From Parasponia andersonii (Eukaryota; Streptophyta; Magnoliopsida; Rosales; Cannabaceae): a stretch of 64,000 nt of DNA. The stretch spans positions 270,580 through 334,579 of the forward strand of contig JXTB01000144.1 of the NCBI GenBank assembly GCA_002914805.1. The letters are read 5' to 3'. This document shows positions 13,807-26,600 of the stretch, piece by piece. Every line of letters begins with the position of its first letter. The first letter of the stretch is position 1. The notes beneath the pieces are model-generated. The model was not told the origin of the DNA. It searched no databases and worked only from the letters and a program-made list of their open reading frames with translations. A program made the translations under genes and the position numbers.

Positions 13807-14322
13807 CAATGACGAAGTCAGAAAATTTTTTCCAGATGGGCTAAATATAATGCTAAATTTAGTTTTTTTTTTCCCTCCTTTTTGCTATTTGTATTTTGTT
13901 TCTTCAATTCCTTCAAATAGTTGCTATTTGTATTTTGTTTCTTCAATTCCTTCAAATAGACTTGTAATTGACAAATATAATTTAGAGAAATTCTTAAAAT
14001 GGTAATTTTAAAATACATATAATCAATATGGACCAAAAATATGATTAAAAAGATTTTTTTAAAAGTGAAGTCCAAATAAAAATTATTCATTAAAGTATAG
14101 AAAAAATTAAGTATTTAAGAATAATATAAGTAGAGTTTAAAAATTATTCATTATTGAATTTTTTTTATGAGATTTGTAGGTGAAGTGTTAAATTATCGAA
14201 ATTTAGAGGGGAGACAAAAGAGGGATAAAATTAAATATTTTATCAACAAAGGGGTAAAAGTTGAAATTTTGAAAAATTGAGGGCAGGCATATGCCCCTTG
14301 GCCTGAGGTGGCTCTGTCATTG
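13807..14322. mobile_element. hAT-like non-autonomous element, copy 1
   Basis: Terminal inverted repeats are CAATGACGAAGTCAG at the left and CAATGACAGAGCCAC (read on -) at the right, a decayed form of the CAGTGGCGGAGCC-type hAT terminus. It is flanked by an imperfect 8-base target duplication, AGTTCATT (13799-13806) and AGTTTGTT (14323-14330). Eight bases is the hAT hallmark. The 516-base interior has no transposase and is related along its length to 17677-18159. Confidence 0.75.
13882..13959. repeat. Perfect 39-base tandem duplication inside the hAT element
   Basis: The 39-base unit starting TTGCTATTTGTATTTTG occurs twice without a mismatch (13882-13920, 13921-13959). The sister element at 17677-18159 has only one diverged equivalent, so the duplication arose after the two copies separated. 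Confidence 0.95.
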
Positions 14323-17300
14323 AGTTTGTTGAAAACATCCTTTTGACCAAAAACAGAATAAATACACGTGATAAAAATTATGATTTAAAATTTTATATAT
14401 AAGTGAGTTTTCAATGGGTATTTTTGTTGGATAGATAAGTTGAATTAATTGGAAATAAATCTATAACAACAAGTCATCTCATTCAATATATTAACTTCTA
14501 ATTCATTTTTTTATTTTTTGCCTTTTTGAAAATTTAATTTAAAGTTTAATATTTTAATTACCTTTAATTTAAAACTATATATATTATTGTATTTTCAATA
14601 TTTCATAAAATTTCTTTTTACTGTACAAAAGGTAAAATCCAAGGTAAAATCTAAGGTAGCATAACTTTCATATTATGAATAAGTTATTTTTTTATATAAA
14701 AAAAAAACTTAGAAATAAAGTAGCTACATTGAAAGAAAATTTGTTTAAAAAAATTATACATGAATCAGCTTAAAATTTGTATATCTTTTGTTTTTTTTCC
14801 AATGAATAAGATAATTGAGAGTGATTTTAGATTATTAAGTATTTTTCACTAGCTTTATTTTCTTATAAAAATATAAAAAAATTAACCAACTCATCTGGTT
14901 ACAAAATTTTTTTATTTTAAATAACTTTTTATATTTATAAATATATATTAATTATAGTAATTTTTTGATAAATCCACTAATATTATTCTAGCTATTAGTT
15001 TAAAATCCAATGACCCAAATTAAAGTACCTATTCACGAAGTAAAAACAAAAATCTTCATTGAAATATCATCCTTTATATATCTATATATAAATATATACA
15101 AAAATCTCTATTAAAATATCACTCTTTATATATATTATGTAACGATGCTATACGTACATGACATGTACTACCAGCTAAAATATGAGGGTCCGGGAGAACG
15201 TAGTCTTAAAATATACGTATACGCACAAAAATATATACGCCATGCATGTAATATACGTACATAGATATAGACATACAGTATTCTCTCATAAACTTAAATA
15301 CCAATTGCCTGCTGTAACTTAATTTGCAGTTGGTGAGAAAGTTATAGGTACGATGTGCATATGCACCGAATCGAGTAAGCTTGAATATGACGTTATAATC
15401 CACTATTATATATAATGGGTTCGTGCGCAGTCATGCCAACATTGGCCATTGGGATATACATTGTACATACTCTTATATAAGGTTGTCACACACAAAATGT
15501 TCATGCGTTCATAGACTTCATACGTGTACGAACGAACATCTTGGTTGGGCCAGAGCCCACTTCACATAGATCAAGAGACCGGAAGTCCAGCAGCGTAAAC
15601 CTGAATGGGCTATGGATTTGAACAAGGGGCCTTTAAAGAATGGCCTACTTTTTGAAGTCATTAAGATATATATATATATAATATTAGTTTTATATCTAAA
15701 TAATTTCGCTTAAAAACAGAAATTGTTAAAAAAAAAAATAATTGTCCGAAACAGACACCCACTATAATTTCTCATTAGAACAATAAATGGATCTTATAGC
15801 AAAATGACCAAATTTTTTGGCCCATTTTAGATAACTATCCATATTTCAATGATATAACAAAATGACACCTATATGTTAACTGTAAAATATATGTACTCAT
15901 TATTAAAAAAAAATAGTTATTATATAGACTAAAACTGATATATAAATAGATATATGATGTGTAAAAATACATATACTTGGCAATTTAGCTATTAAAAAGG
16001 AAAGATTGACATTTATTAAAATAAAGTGTAAAAGAAAGACATATGCATTCCAATTTTCCAAAATATATATACGTAGTAGTTAGGCTGAGTTGAAGTTTTG
16101 GAGGGTGGTATACAAGTTTTTGGCAGGTTTTATAAAGAAAAGTGCTATAAAACTAATCTTATTGTGGGGAAGATCGACATCCCTACTCTGCATATAAATT
16201 TAAAGAGGTGGAGTAATTTTAATATTTTCAAGTGGCTAATGATCCGAACCAAACAATGTTAATTTATTTTGGAAAAATTTAGGTGAATAAGTAATATTTT
16301 AAATTTGATTAAGTAGATGTTTATTTTTAAAATTTTATAACTAAATGTACAGATATATATATTTTTACACTTTGCAGATAAACCTATCTACAAATTTTAG
16401 TTATTGAATTGAAATGTACTGGTTATATAATTTTTTATACTTAATATACAAAATTTTACACAAACATATATACTAAACATTTTGTTATAATATTTGATAA
16501 AAAAACATTTACTGAAATTAAGCCCAAATTTGATCATATTATTTTTATAATCCCCTTTATTTTGCACGAGTGTTAAATCGATTTCCAGCGACTAATAAGT
16601 ACATCTCGTTGTTTCCAATCCGAATCACGCTGATGCCTAAGTCATCGAATTAACTAGTACAGAATACCAAAATGGAAATAACGAAAACTCAAAATTAAGA
16701 CAAAGCTCAACTTGTTATAAATATATATAATATAGATTGTAGAACTATAAATAATATTAGAACATAAAAATAGGCAAACTTTCTTTATTTTTCCTTGTCT
16801 TTAATTTTATTTGCTCGTATCATTCTACAAATAGAATGGTCTACTTATACACCTAAAGAAACGAATAAAGTTTACAAGTAGCATGCTTAATTTTTTGTCT
16901 ATAANATAAGATCTTATTAATGCATTTTTAATCTTCTGTCTACCTTTTCAATTTTTATGATATTTTTCTATAATGAATATTAAAATAAAATATTATAACA
17001 CGAACTCCAGCTTTTAGAGGATTAATTCAGTTAGTTACTATACAATTTCGACTTCGAGGCATCACGTGATCAATACATATCATCAAATGGATGTTACTAT
17101 GGGGCCTGATATGATATGGGTCAATTTGATAATATCTCTTAAAGTTTTACCATCTTCTGGTTTGTTCTGGTTTGATTTTGTGGTCCGAGATAGTCGAGTA
17201 GAGCTAGAAGCTTTGTTTCCGCTTCTTAGTGGGCTGTCAGATATGAAAGATTGCTGTATCGGAAGAGTACCTAGGTCACCCGTCGTCACAACTAATTGGC

Positions 17301-17676
17301 ATGCTAATTTTGGTTCCCACAAGGAGTTGTTTTGATAATTGAGAAATGCTGTCTAAACATATTTGATTAACGTTCATTTGTCTTTTCTCGAGACTTTTTT
17401 TGCTATGGAAGGTTTATAAAATGCGTTTATCATACATATCCTTATGCATTCTGCATCGTTAATCCCCAAAAAAAAAAAAAAATCTGCATCATAAAGGAAG
17501 CATTTCATACCTTAATTTTAATTTGTCTTTATTCGTTTTTAGTGTAAAAAATATTTGTGTGCCCGAAACTATTTGCAAAGAGCTATCCAGAACAGAAGTC
17601 GTAAAAATTGTTATTTTCCTCTTTTTATTTTCTCCAAACAACTAGTACGTTGTCGTTCATTATAGGGCTCGACTAA
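14323..17676. other. AT-rich intergenic region without supported genes
   Basis: No coding sequence is supported. A diverged direct repeat of about 60 bases lies around 15040-15140. The segment 15120-15500 is dense in alternating purine-pyrimidine words (ACGTAC, GCATGC). A more GC-rich block at about 17060-17335 is open in both directions but matches no family I recognise. One unresolved base lies at 16905. Confidence 0.5.
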
Positions 17677-18159
17677 TGGTAACAGAAACCGAAAAATATT
17701 TAGGGGGCAAATTTAATGCTAAATTTAGTTTTTTTTTTGTCCTTTTTGCTCTTTATATTTCGTTTCAATTTTTTCAAATGCACTTGTAATTGAGTGATAT
17801 AATTAGGGTAGTCTAAAAATAGTAATTTTGAAACACATACTCAATATGGACCAAAACATAATTAAAAAAAATTTTTAAAGTGATGTTCAAAGAAAAATTA
17901 TTCATAAAAATGTGAAAAAAAGTAAAGTATTTAAAAATAATAAAAGTAATGTTTAAAAGTCATAAAATTTAATGGGGGCAAATACAGGCTTTTATTGAAT
18001 TTTATTTTTAATGAGATATGTGGGAGAGTTTTGTATTATCAACATTTAGGAGGATAAATGAAGGATATAATTGAATGTTTTAACAAATAAGGGGATAAAA
18101 ATTGAAATTTTAGAAAGCTAAGGGGCACATACTCTCGGCCTAAGGTGACTTCGTCCATG
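17677..18159. mobile_element. hAT-like non-autonomous element, copy 2
   Basis: This is the same family and orientation as 13807-14322, sharing the TGCTAAATTTAG, ATATGGACCAAAA and GGGCACATAC...GGCCTAAGGTGAC blocks. The right terminus on the minus strand reads CATGGACGAAGTCACC; the left terminus is decayed (about TGGTAACAGAAACC). Flanking octamers TCGACTAA (17669-17676) and TTGACTAC (18160-18167) look like an eroded 8-base target duplication. It contains no coding capacity. Confidence 0.6.
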
Positions 18160-18221
18160 TTGACTACAATGTCCTATTTAAAAAATGAGGTATTTTTTAG
18201 CCAAAATATTCATATAACATA

Positions 18222-18880
18222 TAAAGGAACAAATAAAATACTAGAATTTCAATAACAATAATAATACAAAATAGTAGAATGAACAAAATAACAATAACAA
18301 TATCAAAATAGCATAACACTCAAATTATAACCAGGAATCGAAACTTGTGTATCACACAATCTCCTTAAAATATATTCACCTCCTCTCAGTGGATGCTTAA
18401 AGTCGTTAAGTATATGTCTCCCAAGATACGATGATTGATGAGCGGCGAATATCGCACCACAAGTGCTACTTTTTTTAAAAGAAAAACAAAAACTGAAGAC
18501 AAGAGTGCTTCTGTTAGTTGGTATGAAATTCTGAAGAAACTAGATGACAATTTATAGGATTCAAGGGACGACTGTTATAAATATGGAATTAACCATGATT
18601 TAATTCAAAAAATATTTTACACTTAAATATTTTAGCTTTCAGAAAGCTATAGTTAATTTCTAACATATTAAGGAACAAGCAAAATATTAGAATTTCAATA
18701 ATAATAATAATACAAAATAGTAGAATAACCAAAATAACAATAACAAAACTAAAGTAGCAAAACAATCAAATTATAAAGAGAAATTGAGGCTAGTATATTA
18801 CACAATCTCCTTAAAATAGATTCGTCTCTTCTTAATAGTTGGTACGAAGAGAATAAATGTCATTTTATAGAATCTAAGGG
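18222..18880 (+). repeat. Copia-like 3' debris, partly duplicated in tandem
   Basis: A block starting AAGGAACAAATAAAATACTAG at about 18222 recurs at about 18668 as AAGGAACAAGCAAAATATTAG, with an internal deletion. At 18560-18590 the sequence CAAGGGACGAC followed by TGTTATAAATATGG resembles the polypurine tract/LTR junction of a Copia element. The second copy of that junction is split by the solo LTR at 18881 and resumes at 22748. No protein-coding part remains, so the Copia reading is an inference from the junction style. Confidence 0.45.
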
Positions 18881-19418
18881 AGGGTAAACCCCGAAAAAAT
18901 TCAAAAATTATAAAAATAGTTTAATAATTATTAATTATCATGATCTTTTAATATTAGTATATTCTCTTAAATAATGAATTTATCATGATTCATTTTCTTG
19001 TCTAAAATTTTATTATATATATTTAATTTCTTTGATCATAGAAATTGAGTAGTTATACACTAATGAATTTCGTAAATATGTTGCAGTGAGATACACACAA
19101 AAAAGCCAAGTTGAACTATGAGCATAATTTCAAATATAAATTATTCTACAACATAGATGGTTATTGTTGTTAATAAAAAATAGGCTTAGTTAATTATGTT
19201 TACTTTGGTCCTAAATTGTTTGAGTTCAATAATCATTTATTTTGGCCTAATAGGTAATAGGAAAGTCTAAATTTGAAATTGTTAGTATTCTTATTTGTAA
19301 TTATTATTGGATTTTAATCCTTTAACCTAATATCATTTACCTTGGTCTAATAAATAATAGGAAAGCCCAAGCTGAAATAAGTATTTCAAGCCCAAGTAAC
19401 AAGTTAAATAGTCATAAG

Positions 19419-19580
19419 TACTATATATATATATGGACACCAATCCAGTAAGTATTTTTTTTTTTAACCTATGCATAGGTATCAATTTGGCCAATGAAAA
19501 TTTAGCATGCACATTTTTTTATTGTAAAAAGTAAGAGAGAGAAAGAGCATTAATGATGTACGTCTTTTNATATATATAGT
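19419..19580. mobile_element. Small MITE-like insertion inside the solo LTR
   Basis: Compared with the LTR at 2379-5866, the solo LTR carries about 160 extra bases here. They start ACTATATATATATATGG and end ATATATATAGT, so the ends are inverted copies of each other. There is no coding capacity. The region around 32330-32410 shares the TATA run followed by a CAGTAGGTATTTTTTTT-like segment and may be a relative. One unresolved base lies at 19569. Confidence 0.5.
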
Positions 19581-21331
19581 AAAATAGGGATTAATAATGT
19601 AGCCCTTAACATGTTTTAATAATATGCATATACATTCATCAATTCACTTATAAGAATGGAAAATGATATAAAAGATCATTAATATATTTTATCTATATAT
19701 TATCATCATTAAAATAAAAGAAATTTATTAATTACATTATAAAACAAAACAAAAATTAGGTAAATTATGTAATCATTAATTAATTATTTGAATGGTATAT
19801 CTATTATGTAGATTTTATGAATATTGAATATAAATATGATAAGATAATGTATTTTTTTTAAGTGGATGATGCATGTTAGGTTAATAAAATTAATTTAATT
19901 GCATGATGAAAAGATAACAAATTAATAAAAAAAAATTTAGGTAAATGGTGATTATTATTAATATTTTTTTTAATTAAATTTTAATTATATTTTATGTACA
20001 TAATTAGCCTATAAATATATCATTCCTTTGTAAACACAATCAAGTTCCTTCAATTGTTTTCTTCTATCTCTCTCTCTCTCAAAGTTTCCATTCATCTATT
20101 TTGATTTCAAAAATTTCCTCTTAGAGTTCTTCAAGTTTCAAGAGGGAAAAAAATAGACAATTCTTAGAATTTTTAGTCTTTCAAAATTTGTATGTTTTAT
20201 TGTACTTAGGTACAAATTCAATTTATGATAAATAGAGTTAAAAATCCTATTAAGGTCTGAAATTTTTATGAAAAGTATTATATATGTGTACTTAAATTCT
20301 GAAAAATTTAATTTTTATACCATACTCCCGTAATTTTATAAAAATCATTTAACACAAGTTAGTCGTTAGTTAAGAAAAGCTGTAAAACAGATTTTATATA
20401 ATTGATTTTATGATTTCAAAGGGCAAACATTTTTATTTTTAGTTGAAATTTTAAATACAAGTTCATATATATGTTAAAATTATTTCTGGAAAGTTTCATA
20501 ATTTTTGGATGTCTACAAAATTTATTATAATTTTTAGAATACCCAATATTTAAATATTTCAAAATACTGAAACATTTCCAAAAATTCAATGATTTTGTTT
20601 AGTCACAGTTTTAACAATTTTGATATAAATTCTAAATTGGAAAAATAAAATGGTTATAGGTATTGTTTCTAAATTCTAAATTTTAATCCTTAGATTTATT
20701 TTAATTTCAAATAGATTTATATATATTTTTTGAATGAATAGAATTATAACTATAATGTGGAATTTTTTAAATATGCATTATGCACTAAAATCCTACAATT
20801 TTAATGTGAAATATTATTTTAAGATTTATGTTGTGGATATTTTCAAATACGTAAAATAGGTCTCACATGACTAATGATAGCATATGTTGATATATAAAAT
20901 AAATGTTGATGCATGAATAATAAATAAAAAGAATAAAGAAGAAGCACGTAATTGTAACAAGATTAAGTGTATGGTATTTCACTGCAAGTACGAAGAACAT
21001 TTTCTACGGATTTAAGATAAGTACAATCTCAATTATAACATGAATAATTTTAAAATTATATTCTGTTTGAAATAAAAATATCTGAGACGATTAAATATGA
21101 TATTTTGTCTATGTAAGAGATGTTTGTTTGGCTAGAACATGTGTCTAAGAAAATACATGTCTCATATAATAATAATACAATAAGGTAAATTTACTTTACA
21201 ATATTATTCATAACTTGATAAATATATTTCAATTAAATAGAGTATAAAGAATATGAAATATAAGATTTGGTTTGAAAAAATGATACAACCATTTATGTTA
21301 AAGAGGAGACCAAGTAAAAAATAAGAATATA

Positions 21332-21972
21332 AAAGTGTCGTACCAACCTCCGCTAGGTGAGGGTTCCTAAGTGAAAATAAGAACGACCTCTACTAGGTGA
21401 GGATTCCCAAGGAAAATATATTAAGTTTATGACTATTAGTATTTCAGTAGGGTCGCTCCCTTGATTCCCAGTTGATAAGTGCGCACTCGGTACGTATACA
21501 AAGGCCCATAAGAAAGATAAAAGATTTTAAGATAACATATATGATAAAAGATTATTTCATAAAACATAAGTTACAAGATAACATAAAAACACAAAAATTG
21601 AACTTCTATAAATATTATTCGTATGAAATGTTTTCTGAGTTGAATTGTACTTAAAGGTGTCGTACCAACTTCCGCTAGGTGAAGGTTCCTAAGGGAAGAT
21701 AAGAACGACCTCCACTAGGTAAGGATTCTTGAGAAAAATATATAAAGTTTATGACCGTTGGTATTTCAATAGGGTCGCTCCCTTGATTCCTAATCGGTAA
21801 GTGCGCACTCGATACGTACACAATGGCCTATAAGAAAGATAAAAAATTTTAAGATAACATATATGATAAAAGATTACTTCATAAAACATAAGTTATAAGA
21901 TAACATAATAACACAAAAATTGAACTTCTATAAATGCTATTCGTATGAAATATTTTCTAAGTTGAATTGTAT
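21332..21972. repeat. 321-base tandem duplication private to one LTR copy
   Basis: Units 21332-21652 and 21653-21972 both run from AAAG(G)TGTCGTACCAAC through the TCGCTCCCTTGATTCC segment to GTTGAATTGTA. The related LTR at 2379-5866 has the block once (about 4796-5116). The duplication therefore arose in this copy or its immediate lineage. Confidence 0.9.
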
Positions 21973-22989
21973 TTATTGAGGGAAAACTCAAGTAGTGCAA
22001 ATATCCATATTGTAAGTATCAAAGGTAAATAACCTTTGTTTTAAATGATGATTGACCAGAATCGAGACGGAGATGGATGCGAGGTACGAGTTTTGAAATA
22101 CCTCCATAATAAATTTCGTATATATTTTCTTCACTTTAAACAAGATAGTTTACTTAAATATGTAAGATTAAATCTTATGTTGAGACGATATATTTAAATA
22201 TAAAATATTAATTTTAAAATTAATTATGCTTCTAAGATTAAGTAATTATTTCGCTATATAAAATATGAACAATTTTATTTAAATATCCATATATAGAATA
22301 TCATATACTATTTTGAAGCATATTTCCAATAATTAAACATTATTAAATAAATATTTTTTTAGTATCTAATATTTTGATTTGAATAAATATAAGACTAAAT
22401 GGGCTTTGTCAAAAACTTATACCCGTCTAGGGAGAATTTGGCATTTAAGAGGTCTGCTTGTGACTCTGCTCTTCACCTGAAAACCCTTTTAGTTGTACAT
22501 TATTTAAACTTCGGAAAAATATATATATATATATATATATAATATATATATATAACGTTTTCTTCAATGATTTGTCTAAATTTCTTAATATGATATTTGA
22601 AATAATTGGTTAACTGACTTAAGAAGATTATATAAAGAAAAAAAATTGTCATGAATTTTCACAATCCAAATTTTTTGTCCAAAAGAAAAATTAATAAGTT
22701 ATAAACATACGTAAATGTTGGTCTTAATAAAAAATCGGGTCATTATAAAGGGTCATTACAAATATAGAATTAAGTATGATATAATTCCAAAAATGTTTTA
22801 CATTTAAACGTTTTAGTATTCAGAAAGCTGTAGTCAGAACAAATTATTCTAACTCTAAAACAAATTTAGCAGTTAAATGTTTTACTCTTTAGAAAGCAGT
22901 AGTTGGTTTCAAAATAAATTTAATGTAGCCTAAATTAAATTTGTAACTACAATATTATTCTGCAGTTTCATTTTTCCAACAGTATTATG

Positions 22990-23648
22990 GCCCCAAATAA
23001 AAATATTACACGTCACACGTCACAAGTATAATGTTACAACTTATATGCCCGGTAAAAATATTGCACAATTGTAAAAAACAAATCATATTTTGAAAAGCGA
23101 GAAGCAGTTTTCTGAAGGTGTGAGCGCTGTGACACACACCTATATATATATATATATATTTGTATTTTCTTTTGGGTTGAGGCACTGTAGACTGACCGTC
23201 ACTATATTATTTACACCGAAAATTTTACAACGGTAACAGCCTAACAGGTAACTGTACGGCCTCTTTTTTTAATCCCAAAATGAATATCCTCCAACGAACA
23301 TTTCAGGGGTGTTTCAGTAATTTTGGATCGTCGGTTGAAAATGAAACGACTGCATCACCTTTGGTTCACTGACGTGGAAGTCCAAAATTGGGTTAAGACG
23401 CCTCTAAGTCTTATTATGGCTGCGCCTAGATATTCGGATATTTATTTGAGCCACCTCATAATAGGAAAATACGGATAATCCGTAGAAAAAGGAGGAAAAA
23501 AATCCCCGTCCTCCTCCTCTGTCTCGGTGTCTCTCTCTCCCTCTCATCTCCACCACTCAGCTAGCTTCATGAGACACTGAGACTCTCCAACTCTCTAAAT
23601 TCTGATTATTTCAGCGCCTGACCTTGAAAATCCGTACGGATCTCGTCC
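22990..23648 (+). promoter_or_regulatory. Upstream region and CT-rich 5' leader of the ALB4-like gene
   Basis: The 660 bases before the ATG become less AT-rich towards the gene. They contain a TGACGTGG element at about 23371 and end in a CT-rich leader (about 23505-23565, CTCCTCCTCTGTCTCGG...CTCTCTCTCC), typical of plant 5' UTRs. No clear TATA box is placed, which is common for nuclear photosynthesis-related genes. The assignment is positional. Confidence 0.5.
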
Positions 23649-26600
23649 ATGGCGAAAACCCTAATCTCTTCGCCACCGTTCATCGGCGCACCGCTCCGGT
23701 CCCTCTTCCCCCGCGGCCACGGGCCTTGCCTCCCGCACCGTAAGCTCCTATCGACGACCAGAATCAGAGTCAGCCTCCATGAGATTCCTCCCATTCATTC
23801 CATCGACTCCGCCATCGATTTCAATGCGTTTGCTACCCGAGCCGAGAGCCTGCTTTACACCCTGGCCGACGCCGCCGTCGCCGGCGCTGGAGACTCCATC
23901 GCCTCCGGTGGAGCCGACGACGCCGCAGCCGCCGCGGCGCAGAAAAATGGTGGCTGGTTCGGCTTCATATCCGAAGGCATGGAATTCGTTCTCAAGGTAA
24001 TTCGTTGGACTATTTTCACATGTGGATTGTTCCAAAATTTAAATTTTGTGAAATTGGAGGGTTTTTCTGGTTCATGCTATGAGTCTTGTTTTGTTTAAAT
24101 TTAAATTTAAGTAAATTTTGCTTGCGGTTGATGTTTAATTAGTGTTTGAACTGTATCAGATTTTGAAGGATGGACTTTCGGCTGTGCATGTTCCTTATGC
24201 GTACGGATTTGCGATTATATTGCTCACTGTTATTGTTAAAATTGCCACACTTCCCCTCACAAAGCAACAAGTGGGTATTTTTCTCGTTGCCACGTTGACT
24301 TTGAAGTGAGAATTACTCTATAGTATTGTTATGAGATCCCCGTGTTGTAACACGCAGGTGGAATCGACTTTGGCAATGCAAAACCTTCAACCAAAGATTA
24401 AAGCCATTCAAGAACGATATAAAGGCAATCAAGTGAGGCTATAGCCTTACGTTTCTATGATCTATTTAACTTTTGTGATTTATAGCTTAAGTAAAATTTT
24501 CCTATATCTCTCTCATTTTCAAATAATAGTGTCATTTTCTCTCAAAGTCTTATCTATATATTCATATTTCTCATTTAAGGAAAGAATACAACTCGAGACC
24601 TCACGGTTGTATAGGCAGGCTGGGGTTAACCCATTAGCAGGTAATCTAATTTGTTAATTTATGTCGTTCAATATATATCTGCACTTTTTCAGTTCTTTTT
24701 TGAACATTAGAAACACATCTCCCTCATGGAGTTGCTTCTTACTTGTATAATCGTGGGGTTCTATGTACATGTTGAATATGTGGGGTTTCCTTATATCAAC
24801 TGAAATTCTAAGTCCGGTTCTATGTTCTTGTGTTTCCGAAGAAAACCAACAACTTAGTCATTTTTTTTGTGTAGGCTGTTTGCCAACTTTGGCCACAATT
24901 CCAGTTTGGATTGGTCTATATCAAGCTCTTTCAAATGTGGCAAATGAGGTAAGTACTGTCTCATCATATTTTCCGCTATACTCGTTGAATACTGAACATT
25001 GCTGAATTTTTACATTTTTTTTTCCCCTCAAAGGGACTGTTGACCGAAGGTTTCTTTTGGATTCCATCGTTGGGTGGCCCTACAACAATAGCCGCTAGAC
25101 AGAGTGGATCTGGCATTTCTTGGTTGATTCCATTTGTGGTAATAAATCTCATGCTTTCATGACCCTAAAGCTAAAATTGGTTTTGGCCAATTTTCTGATG
25201 CTTGATGTTAAAAAATTATCTGGCATCTTTAAATTAAGATGCTCTTTAATGGCAGAAGCTTTATGCTACACAATGATCCCAGAAACATAATCTCAATTCT
25301 CATGATAGGAAGTGGTTGTGCAACCATCATATTGCAATTAAAACTGTGTAACTTGGGCATTGAGGGTCATGTTATGTGTTGGCTTCTTAGAATGCTTATT
25401 TCTATTCTACTATTCGTTATTGAATATTGGTTGTAATCTCTGCATGGAATAGGACCTGAATTTTTGTCATGCTTTCTTATTTTTCTTGTTTTATTCAACA
25501 AATCTGGCCCCTTTTCTTCTTAAGAAATGAATTCACCCGCAGATGGTTCTAATGTTCGACAAAGCTGATTTTTTTTTTTCTCTCTTTTCTGAAAACCTAG
25601 TTGCATTTATTTCCAATTTTATGGAAGTATTCTTAGCAATGTAGCTTAAATTTCAAGTTCTCCCTGATTTGAATTAGCGGAAGTTTCACCTGTAGGATAT
25701 ATGTGTGAAGATTGATAAGTGTTAGTGAAGATTGGCAGTTAGGCTTTGTATTACAGAGTTCATGTATCTACTCTTCCAATGTGCTTCCTACATTGGTTGT
25801 GATACATTTTAGGATGAATCTTCTAATGTATGATGTAGCTGGGAGGCATGTTCAATACATGGTGGATTCCTCAGGAACCTTGTAGAATTTGCATTAGCAA
25901 GTTAGGTACTATTTAGTGGAAGATTCTCTGTTCCAAGCTTATTTAAGTCATCTTGTTGTCATAATGCTTCATCGGTCATGCAGGATGGTCATCCACCACT
26001 TGGCTGGCATGACACAGCAGCATACCTTGTTTTACCAGCCCTCCTTGTTGTTTCTCAGTACGTTTCTATGGAAATCATGAAGCCTCCGCAGGTAAAGACA
26101 TATATGTCACTAGGCTGTCTGTTTTTGCCTTCTTTTTACACACTAATCTTTGTGAATTCTCAAACTTTCTTTTGGCAGACTGATGATCCAACTCAAAAGA
26201 ACACTCTTCTTGTATTTAAGTTTCTTCCCCTCATGATTGGCTATTTCTCCTTGTCTGTACCCTCAGGATTATCAATTTACTGGTTGGTTTCTCTGAAGTC
26301 TGAACATACTCGTTTGAATTAATCTTTTTAAGCTTCTACCATATCAGAGCTCACAAATACTAATTACTGTTTACCTAATGAGACAATTAATGAAAATATA
26401 ATAAGAATGACCTTTGAACTTGTTCTTTAGGACTGTCTCATTGACTCTCTTTTTGTTAGATTACGGACTAAAACAGAACTGGAATTTGTCTATACCATAA
26501 GAGAACACAAATACCACTAGGATTGAATGTTATATATAAGGCTTTTCTATCAAAGTTCCATTTTCCTCATGAGCAACTATGCCATTAGCCATCGGAAAGT

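Larger units (their letters stand above)
18881..22747 (+). mobile_element. Solo LTR of the chromovirus family (3.87 kb)
   Basis: This aligns end to end with the 3' LTR at 2379-5866 and is flanked by AAGGG on both sides (18876-18880 and 22748-22752), as expected for one insertion event. No internal retroelement sequence is present, so it is a solo LTR left by LTR-LTR recombination. It is about 380 bases longer than the other copy. The two main causes are an insertion at about 19419-19580 and a tandem duplication at 21332-21972. Confidence 0.85.

Noticed and set aside
17066..17335. Open frames on both strands (89 and 79 codons) in a GC-richer block
   Set aside because: No family motif, no splice partner or promoter in either direction. 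Symmetrical openness suggests composition and not coding, so it was described in the spacer only.
18560..18667. Possible integrated pararetrovirus sequence
   Set aside because: No coat, movement or reverse transcriptase motif was seen. The junction fits a Copia polypurine tract and LTR start better.
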